A DNA stretch of 64,000 nucleotides, taken from the NCBI GenBank assembly GCA_016235745.1, contig JACRJA010000037.1:1-64000 (forward strand). The letters run 5' to 3'. This DNA comes from Rhodocyclales bacterium. Its GTDB lineage: Bacteria > Pseudomonadota > Gammaproteobacteria > Burkholderiales > Rhodocyclaceae. Both the position numbers and the translations under genes were made by a program. Below the pieces are notes generated by a model, which was not told the DNA's origin, ran no database searches, and worked only from the letters and a program-made list of their open reading frames with translations. Of this stretch, positions 27,120 through 40,915 are shown one piece after another. Within the stretch, counting starts at the first letter, position 1. Every line of letters starts with the position of its first letter.

Positions 27120-27557
27120 GTCGTCGCGCAACGTCCACCCGGAGTGGACCGACTTCGAGCGGTCGAGCCCGTCGAGATGACGCCGTGCTCCCGCCCGACC
27201 GGAATCGAGCAAACCTTCCGGCCCGGCGCCCCGTCTTTTCAGCGCCGCGCCGGACGAACCGGCAGAACACCAAGCTCGCCCGGCCTTATCGGCTTTTTTC
27301 TCAACTTGAACGGCTCGGGCGGACACGAACAGGAATGCAGTACGCCGCATCCCAAACGGTGCGGCAGAACCGAAGAGACGATCGACGACATGGTGCCACC
27401 GAATCCAGGCCCCACGCTCCCCGCACTGCACGGCGCAGTCCCTTGCCCCGTGCGGCCTACCCGGCCGCCGCGGACCAGCGCCTCCGCGCGCTGACGTCGA
27501 CCCTCACCGGGCCGCTTGCCCGTTCGCGTCCGCCCGCAGCGCGGGAGTGACGACACG
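27120..27557 (+). promoter_or_regulatory. Long rne upstream region, probable autoregulatory 5' leader
   Basis: There is a gap of 474 bases between the rluC and rne start codons, with no supported gene. RNase E mRNAs typically have a long structured 5' leader through which the enzyme controls its own level; the size and place fit this. A T-rich patch at 27293-27300 follows a GC-rich segment, but I could not build a convincing terminator. Promoter position is not resolved. Confidence 0.45.
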
Positions 27558-30500
27558 ATGAAACGCATGCTCTTCAACGCGACGCAGCCAGAGGAACTGC
27601 GCGTCGCCATCGTCGACGGCCAGAAGCTGATCGATTTCGACATCGAAGGCGCTGGCCGCGAACAGCGTAAAGGCAACATCTACAAGGCGGTGATCACCCG
27701 CATCGAGCCCAGCCTCGAAGCGGTGTTCGTCGACTATGGCGAAGAGCGCCACGGCTTCCTTCCCTTCAAGGAAGTCGCCCGCACCTTCTGGAAAAGCACC
27801 GAGGCCAACGGCCGCACCCGGGTGCAGGACGCCCTCTCAGTAGGGCAAGAGCTCATCGTCCAGGTGGAAAAGGACGAGCGCGGCAACAAGGGCGCGGCGC
27901 TCACCACCTATATTTCTCTCGCCGGCCGCTACCTCGTGCTCATGCCCAACAACCCGCGCGGCGGCGGCGTGTCGCGGCGCATCGACGGCGAGGAGCGGGC
28001 CGAGTTGAAGGCGCTGCTCGAAGAGCTCGACGTTCCCGAAGGCATGAGCCTGATCGCGCGCACCGCGGCCATCGGCCGCACGCGCGACGAACTGCAGTGG
28101 GACCTCAACTACCTGCTCAAGCTGTGGCGGGCGATCGAAGATGCCGCCGCCTCGCAATCCGGCCCCTTCCTCATCTACCAGGAAAGCGCCCTGGTCATCC
28201 GGGCGATCCGTGACTACTTCCAGCCCGACATCGGCGAGATCCTCTGCGACACCGACGACCTCTGCGAGCAGGCGCGCCAATTCATGGCCCACGTCATGCC
28301 CGACTGCGTGCCGCGCGTCAAGCGCTACCAGGACGACGTTCCCCTCTTCTCCCGCTTCCAGATCGAACACCAGATCGAGACGGCCTATTCGCGCCAGGTG
28401 AATCTGCCGAGCGGCGGGGCCATCGTCATCGACCACACCGAAGCGCTGGTGGCCATCGACGTCAACTCCGGGCGCGCCACCAAAGGGGCCGACATCGAAG
28501 AGACGGCCTTCAAGACCAACCTGGAGGCGGCCGACGAAATCGCGCGGCAACTGCGCCTGCGCGACCTCGGCGGGCTCATCGTCATCGACTTCATCGACAT
28601 GGAGTCGGCCAAGAACCAGCGCGAGGTCGAAAACCGCCTCAAGGATTCGATCAAGCATGACCGCGCCCGCGTGCAGCTGGGCAAGATCAGCAAATTCGGT
28701 CTGCTCGAACTCTCGCGCCAGCGGCTGCGCCCGGCGCTCGCCGAGACGAGCTACATCACCTGCCCGCGCTGCACCGGCACCGGCCACATCCGCAGCACCG
28801 AGTCGGCCGCGCTGCACATCCTGCGGCTCATCGAAGAAGAAGCGATCAAAGAGAACACCGCCGCCGTCTACACCCAGGTTCCGGTCGACGTCGCCACGTT
28901 CCTGCTCAACGAAAAGCGCGTCGACGTCGCCCGCATCGAGGCCAGGCACAAGGTGCGCATCGTCGTCATCCCCAACCGCCACCTGGAAACTCCGGCCTAC
29001 GAGGTGGTTCGCCTGCGCCACGACCAGCTCGACACGCACGACATCACCCTGGTGAGCTACGAACTGGCCACGCCACCCGCGCCTGAATCCAACCGCGCCG
29101 CCGAGCTCACCGATAAACCCGCCCGGCGCCAGGAAGCCGCCGTCAAGGGCATCACCCCCGAGACGCCACCTCCCTCCCCAGCCGCACCGGCCCCCACGCC
29201 TACCCCTGCGCCTGCCGCCGAAGCCGCGGCGGCGGCCAAACCGGCGGCCCCGGCGCCCTTGGTGCAGCGCCTCAAATCCTGGCTGCGCAGTCTCATGGGT
29301 CCTGGCGAGGGCGAAGCGGCCAAGGCCGAAGCGCCTGCTCCCGCCCCCGCCCCCGTTGCGGCCGAACCCGCCGCCGAACCCACCCGACGTCCGGAAAGCC
29401 GGCGTCAACCGCGCACGCCGCGCAGCGCCGAAGGATCCCGCCGCAGCGAGCGGCCGCCGCGCGAACCGGGCCGGCGCCGTGAAGAAGCAACGGAGCAGCG
29501 CAGCGAGCGTGCGTCCGTCGAAACGCCCCTTGCGAGCCCAGTTCCCGAGACCCTGCCCGGCGCGCCGCAAGCGCCCCGGACCCCCGTCTCTGCCCCAAGC
29601 GTCGAGCCCGCGCCGACCGCAGAGGAAACCGGAGAACCGCTGGAACTGGTCTTGCCATCGGCCGGCGAGGACAGCACGCCCGAGACCGTTGCCAAACGCC
29701 GCCGCCGCTCGCGCTCGCGCCGCAAGGCAGTGGGTGAAGCGGCAGAAACGATCGAATCCGCCGAAACCGAGGAGACGGCACAGACCGGGGCCGAACCCGC
29801 TGCGAGCGACGAGTCCGCCCGCCCTGCCGAGGCCCAGCCGCCGCGCAGGTCCGCGAAAACGCGCGATGACGCCGCCGCGCCTGTGCCCGAAGCGGCATCC
29901 GCCGTCCAAGCGCCGGCAAACCTGCCCACCCTCGTGCCGCCGCAACTCCCCGCGCCGGCAGTCGGGCAGGACGGCGCGAGCGTGGCCTCCGAGCCCGAAG
30001 CCCTTCCCGCGGCAGCCGCCCCGGCCAGCCTGGCCCCGACCGCCGCCCTGCAGGGCGAACCCGAGGCACCACGTCGCACCCCGCTCGAAGGCGGGACGAC
30101 GGCCGAAATCGCCGCACCGCTCACCGAGCCAGCCGCGTCGACGCAGGCCCCGAGCGCTCCGGCCACCGAGGCCGCGCCCGCCGAGCCGACGCCGCCCAGC
30201 CGCACGGCCGTCGCCCCAGAATCCCTGGCGGTTCCAGCGGGCGAAGAAACGGCCGTCTCCGTGCCGGCGGGGGAATCTCGGACCGCGGTGAGCCCCTCCG
30301 CGCCAGCAGCATCCGCCATGCCGAACGCAGCGGCCGCGGCACCCCTGCCCTCACCGGAGATGACGCCGCAAGCCCTGCGCGAGATCCTCGCCGCCGCCGG
30401 CCTGCAGTGGGTCGAAACCGATCCGGCCAAGCTCGCCGAGCTCAAGCCTAGCGAAGTGATCGTGCAGCTGGGCCGCCCCGTCGTGCGCCCGCCCAAGGTC

Positions 30501-30590
30501 GAGGAAGGCCCGCTGGTGCAGGTGGAGACCAAGCAAACCGCTGCCGCATCGACGCCGGAGCTTGCCGGCGAGCAACCGCCCGCCGCCTGA
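27558..30590 (+). CDS. rne: Ribonuclease E
   Basis: Endoribonuclease that starts mRNA decay and processes rRNA and tRNA precursors; scaffold of the degradosome. The 1010-residue protein has the N-terminal catalytic half with an S1 domain (KGNIYKAVITRIEPSLEAVF), the 5'-sensor and DNase I-like region with IDVNSGR near 305 and IDFIDM near 350, and the zinc-link CPRCTGTGH near 410. From about 510 onward it is low-complexity, rich in Ala, Pro, Glu and Arg, with arginine patches (PRSAEGSRRSERPPR) likely to bind RNA. A final conserved patch (LREILAAAGLQWVETDP) may be a protein-binding site. RraA, its inhibitor, is encoded at 37526. Confidence 0.96.
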   Translation: MKRMLFNATQPEELRVAIVDGQKLIDFDIEGAGREQRKGNIYKAVITRIEPSLEAVFVDYGEERHGFLPFKEVARTFWKSTEANGRTRVQDALSVGQELIVQVEKDERGNKGAALTTYISLAGRYLVLMPNNPRGGGVSRRIDGEERAELKALLEELDVPEGMSLIARTAAIGRTRDELQWDLNYLLKLWRAIEDAAASQSGPFLIYQESALVIRAIRDYFQPDIGEILCDTDDLCEQARQFMAHVMPDCVPRVKRYQDDVPLFSRFQIEHQIETAYSRQVNLPSGGAIVIDHTEALVAIDVNSGRATKGADIEETAFKTNLEAADEIARQLRLRDLGGLIVIDFIDMESAKNQREVENRLKDSIKHDRARVQLGKISKFGLLELSRQRLRPALAETSYITCPRCTGTGHIRSTESAALHILRLIEEEAIKENTAAVYTQVPVDVATFLLNEKRVDVARIEARHKVRIVVIPNRHLETPAYEVVRLRHDQLDTHDITLVSYELATPPAPESNRAAELTDKPARRQEAAVKGITPETPPPSPAAPAPTPTPAPAAEAAAAAKPAAPAPLVQRLKSWLRSLMGPGEGEAAKAEAPAPAPAPVAAEPAAEPTRRPESRRQPRTPRSAEGSRRSERPPREPGRRREEATEQRSERASVETPLASPVPETLPGAPQAPRTPVSAPSVEPAPTAEETGEPLELVLPSAGEDSTPETVAKRRRRSRSRRKAVGEAAETIESAETEETAQTGAEPAASDESARPAEAQPPRRSAKTRDDAAAPVPEAASAVQAPANLPTLVPPQLPAPAVGQDGASVASEPEALPAAAAPASLAPTAALQGEPEAPRRTPLEGGTTAEIAAPLTEPAASTQAPSAPATEAAPAEPTPPSRTAVAPESLAVPAGEETAVSVPAGESRTAVSPSAPAASAMPNAAAAAPLPSPEMTPQALREILAAAGLQWVETDPAKLAELKPSEVIVQLGRPVVRPPKVEEGPLVQVETKQTAAASTPELAGEQPPAA

Positions 30591-30616
30591 AAAAAAGGCG
30601 CGGCACACGCCGCGCC
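30590..30616 (-). terminator. Rho-independent terminator after uvrB
   Basis: Minus strand: eight-base-pair perfect stem (30609-30616 with 30597-30604, GGCGCGGC/GCCGCGCC) with a four-base loop, followed by seven T. It lies 20 bases past the uvrB stop. On the plus strand the same hairpin sits right after the rne stop and may act in both directions, although the plus-side T tract is weak. Confidence 0.85.
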
Positions 30617-30636
30617 CCTCGCCTTTCCTCGCCGCC

Positions 30637-32721
<2,085 letters not shown>

Positions 32722-32729
32722 GCTACAAT
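32722..32729 (+). promoter_or_regulatory. Extended -10 promoter element for the aminotransferase gene
   Basis: Plus strand TGCTACAAT-type element (TACAAT at 32724-32729 with an upstream TG), immediately adjoining the uvrB start codon. It would start transcription about 85 bases before the aminotransferase ATG. No good -35 box is present, consistent with an extended -10 promoter. Confidence 0.4.
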
Positions 32730-32821
32730 TTCCTTTTTCGGCGGTAGCCTTGCGACATCTTACCCCGAAGCGGGTTCCCGCAGGCGCCGCCCGATGGTCT
32801 AGCCCTCAGGAGCCGCGATCC

Positions 32822-34030
32822 ATGTCCCCCAGTCTCTTTGCCGCGGTCGAACTCGCGCCGCGCGACCCTATCCTCGGACTCAACGAAGCCTTCGCCGCCG
32901 ACCCCCGCCCGCAGAAAGTAAACCTCGGCGTGGGCGTGTATTACGACGAAGAAGGGCGCATCCCGCTGCTCGCCTCGGTGAAGACCGCCGAGGAAGCGCG
33001 CGTGCGTCAGGCCAAGCCGCGCGGCTACCAGCCCATCGAAGGCCCGGCCGCCTACACCGGCGCCGTGCAGCGCCTGCTCTTTGGCGCCGACTCGCCGCTG
33101 CTCGCCGAAGGGCGCGTCGTCACCGCCCAGGGGCTGGGCGGCACCGGGGCCCTGCGCATCGGCGGCGAGCTGCTCAAGCGCATCGTGCCCGAGGCCACCG
33201 TTTACATCTCCGACCCCAGCTGGGAAAACCACCGCGGCATCTTCGAAGCGGCGGGCTTTCCCGTGCGCACCTACCGCTACTACGACCCCGCCACCGGCGG
33301 CGTCGATTTCGCCGGTATGAAGGCGGCGCTCGCGGCCATGGCCCCGCGCAGCATCGTCGTGCTGCACGCCTGCTGCCACAACCCCACCGGAGCCGATCTC
33401 AGCGAAGCGCAATGGCAGGAACTCGCCCAAGCCTGCGTGGCGGGCGAGCTCGTCCCCTTCCTCGACATGGCCTACCAGGGCTTCGCCGAAGGGATCGACG
33501 CCGACGCGGCGGCGGTGCGCCATTTCCTCGCCGCCGGCATCCCCTTCTTCGTCTCCAGCTCGTTTTCGAAGAACTTCTCCCTCTACGGCGAGCGGGTAGG
33601 AGCGCTCTCCCTCGTCACCGGCTCGCGCGACGAGGCCGAACGGGTACTCTCCCAGCTCAAGCGCGTCATCCGCACCAACTACTCCAACCCGCCCACGCAC
33701 GGCGCGGCGCTCGTGGCCGACGTGCTCGCCTCGAACGAGCTGCGCGCACAATGGGAAGAAGAGCTCGGCGGCATGCGCCAGCGCATCCGCGCCATGCGCG
33801 AAGGGCTGCGCCAGCGGCTGGAAGCCGCCGTGCCGGGCAAGGACTTCTCCTTCGTCACCGGCCAGCGCGGCATGTTCTCCTACACCGGGCTCACCCCCGA
33901 GCAGGTCGAACGGCTCAAGAGCGAGTACGGCATCTACGCCGTGCGCTCCGGGCGCATCTGCATCGCCGCGCTCAATGCGCGCAACCTCGACTACGTCGCC
34001 CAAGCGATCGCCGCCGTCCTGCGCGGCTGA
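32822..34030 (+). CDS. Aspartate/aromatic amino acid aminotransferase (class I)
   Basis: PLP-dependent transaminase of the AspC/TyrB group. The 402-residue protein has VNLGVGVYYDEEG near 32, the cofactor-binding LHACCHNPTGADL near 182, and the Schiff-base lysine in SSFSKNFSLYGERVG near 246. The C-terminal substrate arginine is visible in VRSGRICIAAL. Specificity between aspartate and aromatic amino acids cannot be decided from sequence alone. The ATG with AGGAG upstream was chosen over a 34-codon extension. Confidence 0.93.
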   Translation: MSPSLFAAVELAPRDPILGLNEAFAADPRPQKVNLGVGVYYDEEGRIPLLASVKTAEEARVRQAKPRGYQPIEGPAAYTGAVQRLLFGADSPLLAEGRVVTAQGLGGTGALRIGGELLKRIVPEATVYISDPSWENHRGIFEAAGFPVRTYRYYDPATGGVDFAGMKAALAAMAPRSIVVLHACCHNPTGADLSEAQWQELAQACVAGELVPFLDMAYQGFAEGIDADAAAVRHFLAAGIPFFVSSSFSKNFSLYGERVGALSLVTGSRDEAERVLSQLKRVIRTNYSNPPTHGAALVADVLASNELRAQWEEELGGMRQRIRAMREGLRQRLEAAVPGKDFSFVTGQRGMFSYTGLTPEQVERLKSEYGIYAVRSGRICIAALNARNLDYVAQAIAAVLRG

Positions 34031-34071
34031 GCTCCCGTGCGCCGCCCCGCCTGGGGCGGCCCCCTCCCCCC

Positions 34072-34308
34072 ATGAACGAACTCGACGCCTTCCTCCAAAA
34101 CCTCGTCTGGCGCACCCCTGCGGGCGAAGCGATCGGCTGCACGGAAAAGCGCAAGGTCCTGCGCGAGAACCTCGAAGAGCTCGCCCAGATGCTCAAGGAC
34201 ACTCTCGACGACGCGCTCCTCATGGGCGTGAGCGAACGCCAGGTGCGCGAAGTCTTCCACGCCCTGATCGACCGCATCGAGAGCGACTTTTCCGAACGCG
34301 ACGATTGA
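34072..34308 (+). CDS. Small hypothetical protein upstream of clpS
   Basis: A 78-residue, acidic, almost certainly all-helical protein (ENLEELAQMLKDTLDDALLM, then a second helix VREVFHALIDRIESDF). I do not recognise a named family. It contains one cysteine and no membrane segment. It lies 41 bases after the aminotransferase gene on the same strand, with codon use like its neighbours, which supports it being real. A longer frame through the aminotransferase gene is an artefact. Confidence 0.6.
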   Translation: MNELDAFLQNLVWRTPAGEAIGCTEKRKVLRENLEELAQMLKDTLDDALLMGVSERQVREVFHALIDRIESDFSERDD

Positions 34309-34342
34309 GCGCGACGAATCGATCCCATCGTCGACGCCGGGG

Positions 34343-34370
34343 TTGCGTTTGGGCGCGGACGCATTAGAAT
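34343..34370 (+). promoter_or_regulatory. clpS promoter, predicted leaderless transcript
   Basis: TTGCGT (34343-34348), 16-base spacer, TAGAAT (34365-34370). The clpS ATG is at 34377, seven bases past the -10 box, so the predicted transcription start coincides with the start codon. No ribosome-binding site is present between them. Confidence 0.5.
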
Positions 34371-34376
34371 GAAACC

Positions 34377-34685
34377 ATGACGACTCGGCATACCACCACC
34401 CCGATCCTCGAGGAGAGAGAGGCGCGGGTTTCCCCCCCGCCGTTCTACAAGGTGCTGTTGCTCAACGACGACTACACCCCGATGGACTTCGTCGTGATCG
34501 TGCTGGAGCGTTTTTTTCACATGGGCCGCGAACGCGCCACGCAAATCATGCTCAAAGTCCATCATGAGGGGATGGCAGTGTGCGGCGTCTATCCTAAAGA
34601 CATCGCCGCCACCAAGGTCGAACAGGTCACGGCCTTTGCCCGGCAACACGGACACCCCCTCGCCTGCGTCATGGAGGAAGTTTGA
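34377..34685 (+). CDS. clpS: ATP-dependent Clp protease adaptor ClpS
   Basis: Adaptor delivering N-end-rule substrates to ClpAP. The 102-residue protein has the degron-binding pocket segment [13 protein letters not shown] near 24-36 and the H[10 protein letters not shown] region near 62-70. The ATG lacks a ribosome site and sits at the expected transcription start of a sigma-70-like promoter. Followed by clpA one base after its stop. Confidence 0.97.
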   Translation: MTTRHTTTPILEEREARVSPPPFYKVLLLNDDYTPMDFVVIVLERFFHMGRERATQIMLKVHHEGMAVCGVYPKDIAATKVEQVTAFARQHGHPLACVMEEV

Positions 34686-34686
34686 A

Positions 34687-36969
<2,283 letters not shown>

Positions 36970-36976
36970 GCTTTCT

Positions 36977-36999
36977 CCCGCCGGCACCCCGCCGGCGGG
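36977..36999. terminator. GC-rich hairpin between clpA and hicA
   Basis: A perfect nine-base-pair stem (CCCGCCGGC/GCCGGCGGG) with a five-base loop lies between the convergent clpA and hicA stops. There is no T tract on either side, so it may slow rather than terminate polymerase or protect 3' ends. Confidence 0.45.
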
Positions 37000-37000
37000 T

Positions 37001-37213
37001 TCATGCGAAAAATCGCTCGCGCGCAATTCCCGACTGGCGGATGATCGACGCCAGAGTTCCGATTTTCAACTCTCGATGATCAGGCACGGGAACCGTAACC
37101 GTGCTGCCCCCTTCTTCCTTTTGCATCACCACGTGGCTGCCTCGGCGGCGCACCTCGCGAAAGCCGTGCGCCTCGAGGATGCGGCACACTTCTGCTCCCG
37201 AGAGCACCCTCAT
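37001..37213 (-). CDS. hicA: HicA-family mRNA interferase toxin
   Basis: Toxin of a type II HicBA pair; HicA folds as a double-stranded-RNA-binding domain and cleaves mRNA. The 70-residue protein shows AEVCRILEAHGF, the catalytic-histidine motif RRGSHVVM near 25-32, and TVPVPDHRELKIGTLASIIRQ. The ATG at 37213 lies one base after the antitoxin stop, implying coupled translation; an upstream TTG overlaps hicB. Ends next to clpA. Confidence 0.9.
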   Translation of the reverse strand: MRVLSGAEVCRILEAHGFREVRRRGSHVVMQKEEGGSTVTVPVPDHRELKIGTLASIIRQSGIARERFFA

Positions 37214-37214
37214 C

Positions 37215-37436
37215 CTAATCAACGGTGACCTCCAGCCGGGTCACATAGATTTCGTCATGCAAGCGGCGCCGCACTTCCTCGGCCGAGGCCGTCTCGAAGA
37301 AAAGTTCAAGCGCTTCTTTCAGATTGTCACGTGCCTCATCCAGCGTTTCCCCCTGGCTCGCCACATCCACTTCCGGACACAGAGCCACGTACCCCTCCCC
37401 TTCCCGTTCGATGATCACCGTCAGCGTGCGCTTCAT
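37215..37436 (-). CDS. hicB: HicB-family antitoxin
   Basis: Antitoxin partner of HicA. The 73-residue protein has the partial RNase H-like fold of HicB (TVIIEREGEGYVALCPEVD, GETLDEARDNLKEALELFF). It lacks the C-terminal helix-turn-helix or ribbon-helix-helix DNA-binding domain of longer HicB proteins, so autoregulation would need another route. A strong GGGAGGT ribosome site precedes the ATG. Here the antitoxin gene comes first. Confidence 0.88.
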   Translation of the reverse strand: MKRTLTVIIEREGEGYVALCPEVDVASQGETLDEARDNLKEALELFFETASAEEVRRRLHDEIYVTRLEVTVD

Positions 37437-37525
37437 CGTGATACCTCCCTGCCAAGATGCAAAGTACAGTCTACACCAGGATTTCCCGTACAATTTTCTT
37501 TTCCCTTCCGACGAAAGGTCATTCG

Positions 37526-38005
37526 ATGGACTTCCATACCACCGACCTGTGCGACGCGCACGAAGACCGTGTGCGCGTGCTCGCTCCCATGCTGCGCTCC
37601 TACGGCGGCGCCCGCGCCGCGGGCGGGCCCGTGCGCACCCTGAAGATCTTCGAGGACAACGCCTTGGTGCGCGAGATGCTCGTCGAGCCCGGCCAGGGCG
37701 CGATGCTGGTCATCGACGGCGGAGGGTCGCTGCGCCGGGCGCTTCTGGGCGACAACCTCGCCGAACTCGCGGTAAAGAACGGCTGGGCCGGGGTCCTCGT
37801 CTATGGCTGCATCCGCGATTCGGCCGCCATCGGCCGGCTCCCGCTGGGCGTCTGGGCGCTCGCCACGCACCCCATGAAAACCGTCAAGCGGGGCGAGGGA
37901 CAGCGCGACGTGCCGGTGAGCTTCGGCGGCGTCACCTTCGCGCCGGGCATGTTCGCCTATGCCGACGAAGACGGGGTGATCGTGTCCGACACGCCGCTCG
38001 CGTGA
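37526..38005 (+). CDS. rraA: RraA family protein, regulator of RNase E activity
   Basis: Trimeric RraA-fold protein; in E. coli it binds the C-terminal region of RNase E and inhibits it. The 159-residue protein has [33 protein letters not shown], and the conserved [17 protein letters not shown] loop. Many relatives instead have 4-hydroxy-4-methyl-2-oxoglutarate aldolase activity, so the assignment as RNase E regulator is by similarity of length and sequence only. Divergent from hicBA, with rne in the same window. Confidence 0.87.
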   Translation: MDFHTTDLCDAHEDRVRVLAPMLRSYGGARAAGGPVRTLKIFEDNALVREMLVEPGQGAMLVIDGGGSLRRALLGDNLAELAVKNGWAGVLVYGCIRDSAAIGRLPLGVWALATHPMKTVKRGEGQRDVPVSFGGVTFAPGMFAYADEDGVIVSDTPLA

Positions 38006-38051
38006 GCCATAAAGGCGACGTGATGCAACGGCGTGTCTGTCTTTATCTTAT

Positions 38052-38065
38052 GTCTTATATAAGAC
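38052..38065 (+). promoter_or_regulatory. Perfect 14-base palindrome at the aceA promoter (candidate operator)
   Basis: GTCTTATATAAGAC is a perfect palindrome ending two bases before the -35 hexamer of the aceA promoter. AT-rich symmetric sites of this shape are bound by dimeric metabolic regulators (for example GntR/FadR types). The cognate protein is not in the window. Confidence 0.55.
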
Positions 38066-38067
38066 TG

Positions 38068-38096
38068 TTGACGTCGCGCCCGAGCTGACGTACTAT
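38068..38096 (+). promoter_or_regulatory. aceA promoter (sigma-70)
   Basis: TTGACG (38068-38073), 17-base spacer, TACTAT (38091-38096). Expected start near 38103 leaves a 5' leader of about 137 bases before the aceA ATG. The leader has no evident gene. Confidence 0.65.
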
Positions 38097-38239
38097 GAGC
38101 GCCGCAAACAGATAGGCGAGCATCCGAGCACGGCGCAACGCCGCCATGCGGCCGCGCCGCAGCTTGTTCGAAGCACCCCTATGCCGTCCGTGGGCCTTGC
38201 CCATGGACTTTTTCCTTCTCTCTCACGAAAGGAACCGTC

Positions 38240-39535
<1,296 letters not shown>

Positions 39536-39591
39536 TCACGAGAGAGAGGGGGAGTCCGCGGCCGCACCAGACGGCCGCGCAGACAAGCTTG

Positions 39592-39616
39592 GGCCGGGCA
39601 ACCGGCCTTTTTCTTT
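39592..39616 (+). terminator. Rho-independent terminator after aceA
   Basis: GGCCGG-GCAA-CCGGCC (39592-39607), a six-base-pair stem with a stable GNRA-type tetraloop, followed by TTTTTCTTT. It lies 56 bases past the aceA stop. Confidence 0.85.
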
Positions 39617-39797
39617 GGGCACCTTGCGGCGCCTCAACTGCTCCAAGCCCTGACGGTCTCGACGTACTTGGCCTGGCACCAAACGCATGGCGCCAGCTCG
39701 GTAGTCCCCCCAAGGTACGGGCCATTTTCATCACCGTTGCACAAGATCGACATCCTCCCCATCCCGAAGGCCGGGAAGGATGCCGAGGAGCGCAAGC
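39613..39797. other. Non-coding spacer with a bulged hairpin, possible insertion-element remnant
   Basis: No supported gene. At 39751-39782 CATCCT...AGGATG (six pairs) encloses TCCCG-AAGGC-CGGGA (five pairs), with a five-base bulge on one side. Hairpins of this design, CATCCTCCCC/GGGGAGGATG around a GAAGG loop, resemble the ends of IS200/IS605-type elements. Read on the minus strand the adjoining sequence would encode a short peptide with a CVWC motif, but no transposase is recognisable. Weak case. Confidence 0.3.
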
Positions 39798-40421
39798 TCA
39801 AGCGCCGCGCACCCCCCGCCCCAGCAGATACACCTCCGCACTGCGATCGCGCGAAGCCTTGGGCTTGCGCACCGCCAGGCTGCGAAACGCCGCGCCCATC
39901 GCCCGGCGGAAGTCCTCGAACCCTTCCCCCTGGAACACCTTGATGAGGAAAACCCCTTCGGGGCGCAGGTGGCGTACGGCGAAATCGAGCGCCAGTTCGG
40001 CCAGGTGCATCGCGCGCGCCTGATCGACCGAGGCGATGCCCGAGAGGTTGGGCGCCATGTCGCTCAGCACCACGTCGAGCACGGCCCCGGCAAGCAGCGC
40101 TTCCAGCGCCCGTTCCGTCGCCTCCTCGGTGAAATCTCCCTGCACGAATTCCACGCCGGGAATCGGCGCCATGGGCAGCAGATCGAGGGCGAAGACCCGC
40201 CCCGCTTCCCCCACGCGCTCGCGCGCTACCTGCGACCAGGCTCCCGGAGCCGAACCCAGGTCGAGCACGCACTGCCCGCGGCGCAGCAGCCGGTCCTTGT
40301 CATCGATCTCGAGCAACTTGAACGCCGCCCGCGAGCGGTAGCCGGCGCGGGTGGCCTCCTGCACGTAGGGATCGCTCAGATGGCGGTGGATCCAATCCCG
40401 ATGGCTTTTGTTCTTTCCCAT
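39798..40421 (-). CDS. rlmE: 23S rRNA (uridine-2552-2'-O)-methyltransferase
   Basis: RrmJ/FtsJ-family enzyme methylating U2552 in the ribosomal A loop at a late stage of 50S assembly. The 207-residue protein has [18 protein letters not shown] with the catalytic lysine near 34, SAM motif [13 protein letters not shown] near 56-68, and [11 protein letters not shown] near 119 with the catalytic Asp. Divergent from yhbY, a pairing conserved in proteobacteria; ftsH, the usual next gene, is not here, aceA being found instead. Confidence 0.95.
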   Translation of the reverse strand: MGKNKSHRDWIHRHLSDPYVQEATRAGYRSRAAFKLLEIDDKDRLLRRGQCVLDLGSAPGAWSQVARERVGEAGRVFALDLLPMAPIPGVEFVQGDFTEEATERALEALLAGAVLDVVLSDMAPNLSGIASVDQARAMHLAELALDFAVRHLRPEGVFLIKVFQGEGFEDFRRAMGAAFRSLAVRKPKASRDRSAEVYLLGRGVRGA

Positions 40422-40468
40422 GGTCCTTGCGCTAAAATCCCGTTTTACGCTAAGAAAGCCCCTGATCC

Positions 40469-40912
40469 ATGCGCCAGATCGACAGCCACACCCGCCGGGC
40501 GCTGCGCGCCCAGGCTCATCATCTCAATCCCGTAGTCATCATCGCGAGCAAGGGCCTGACCGAGGCGGTGCTCGCGGAGATCGACCGGGCGCTGACGGCG
40601 CACGAGCTCATCAAGGTGCGGGTGGCCGGCGCCGAACGCGAGGTACGCGAAGCGCTCATGCACGAAATCTGCGACCGGCTCGACTGCGCAGCGGTACAGC
40701 ACATCGGCAACCTGCTGGTGCTGTGGCGTCCCAAACCCGAAGCTACGCCGCGTGCTGCGGCGGAAAAACCCGCCATGCCGGCAGCGCATGCCAAATCGGC
40801 CAAATCCTTCGCCCGGGCAGCACGGCTGCGCGCGCTCATCGAAGCGCGCACGGCGGCCAAGGCGGCGCGCCGCCCCGTGAAAGGGCGAGGCCGCAAGCCT
40901 CAGAGCCAGTGA
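40469..40912 (+). CDS. yhbY: YhbY family RNA-binding protein (CRS1/YhbY domain)
   Basis: Ribosome-assembly-associated RNA-binding protein. The 147-residue protein has the CRM domain in its first 95 residues ([21 protein letters not shown] and the HELIKVRV segment, then [19 protein letters not shown]). The extra 50-residue C-terminal tail is rich in Ala, Lys and Arg and likely disordered and RNA-contacting; E. coli YhbY has only about 97 residues. Convergent with greA, leaving three bases between stops. Confidence 0.92.
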   Translation: MRQIDSHTRRALRAQAHHLNPVVIIASKGLTEAVLAEIDRALTAHELIKVRVAGAEREVREALMHEICDRLDCAAVQHIGNLLVLWRPKPEATPRAAAEKPAMPAAHAKSAKSFARAARLRALIEARTAAKAARRPVKGRGRKPQSQ

Positions 40913-40915
40913 ATC

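Noticed and set aside
33412-34308. 298-codon frame overlapping the aminotransferase and continuing into the small protein
   Set aside because: The first two thirds are an out-of-frame reading of the aminotransferase gene, rich in Arg and Ala; only the last 78 codons from 34072 look coding.
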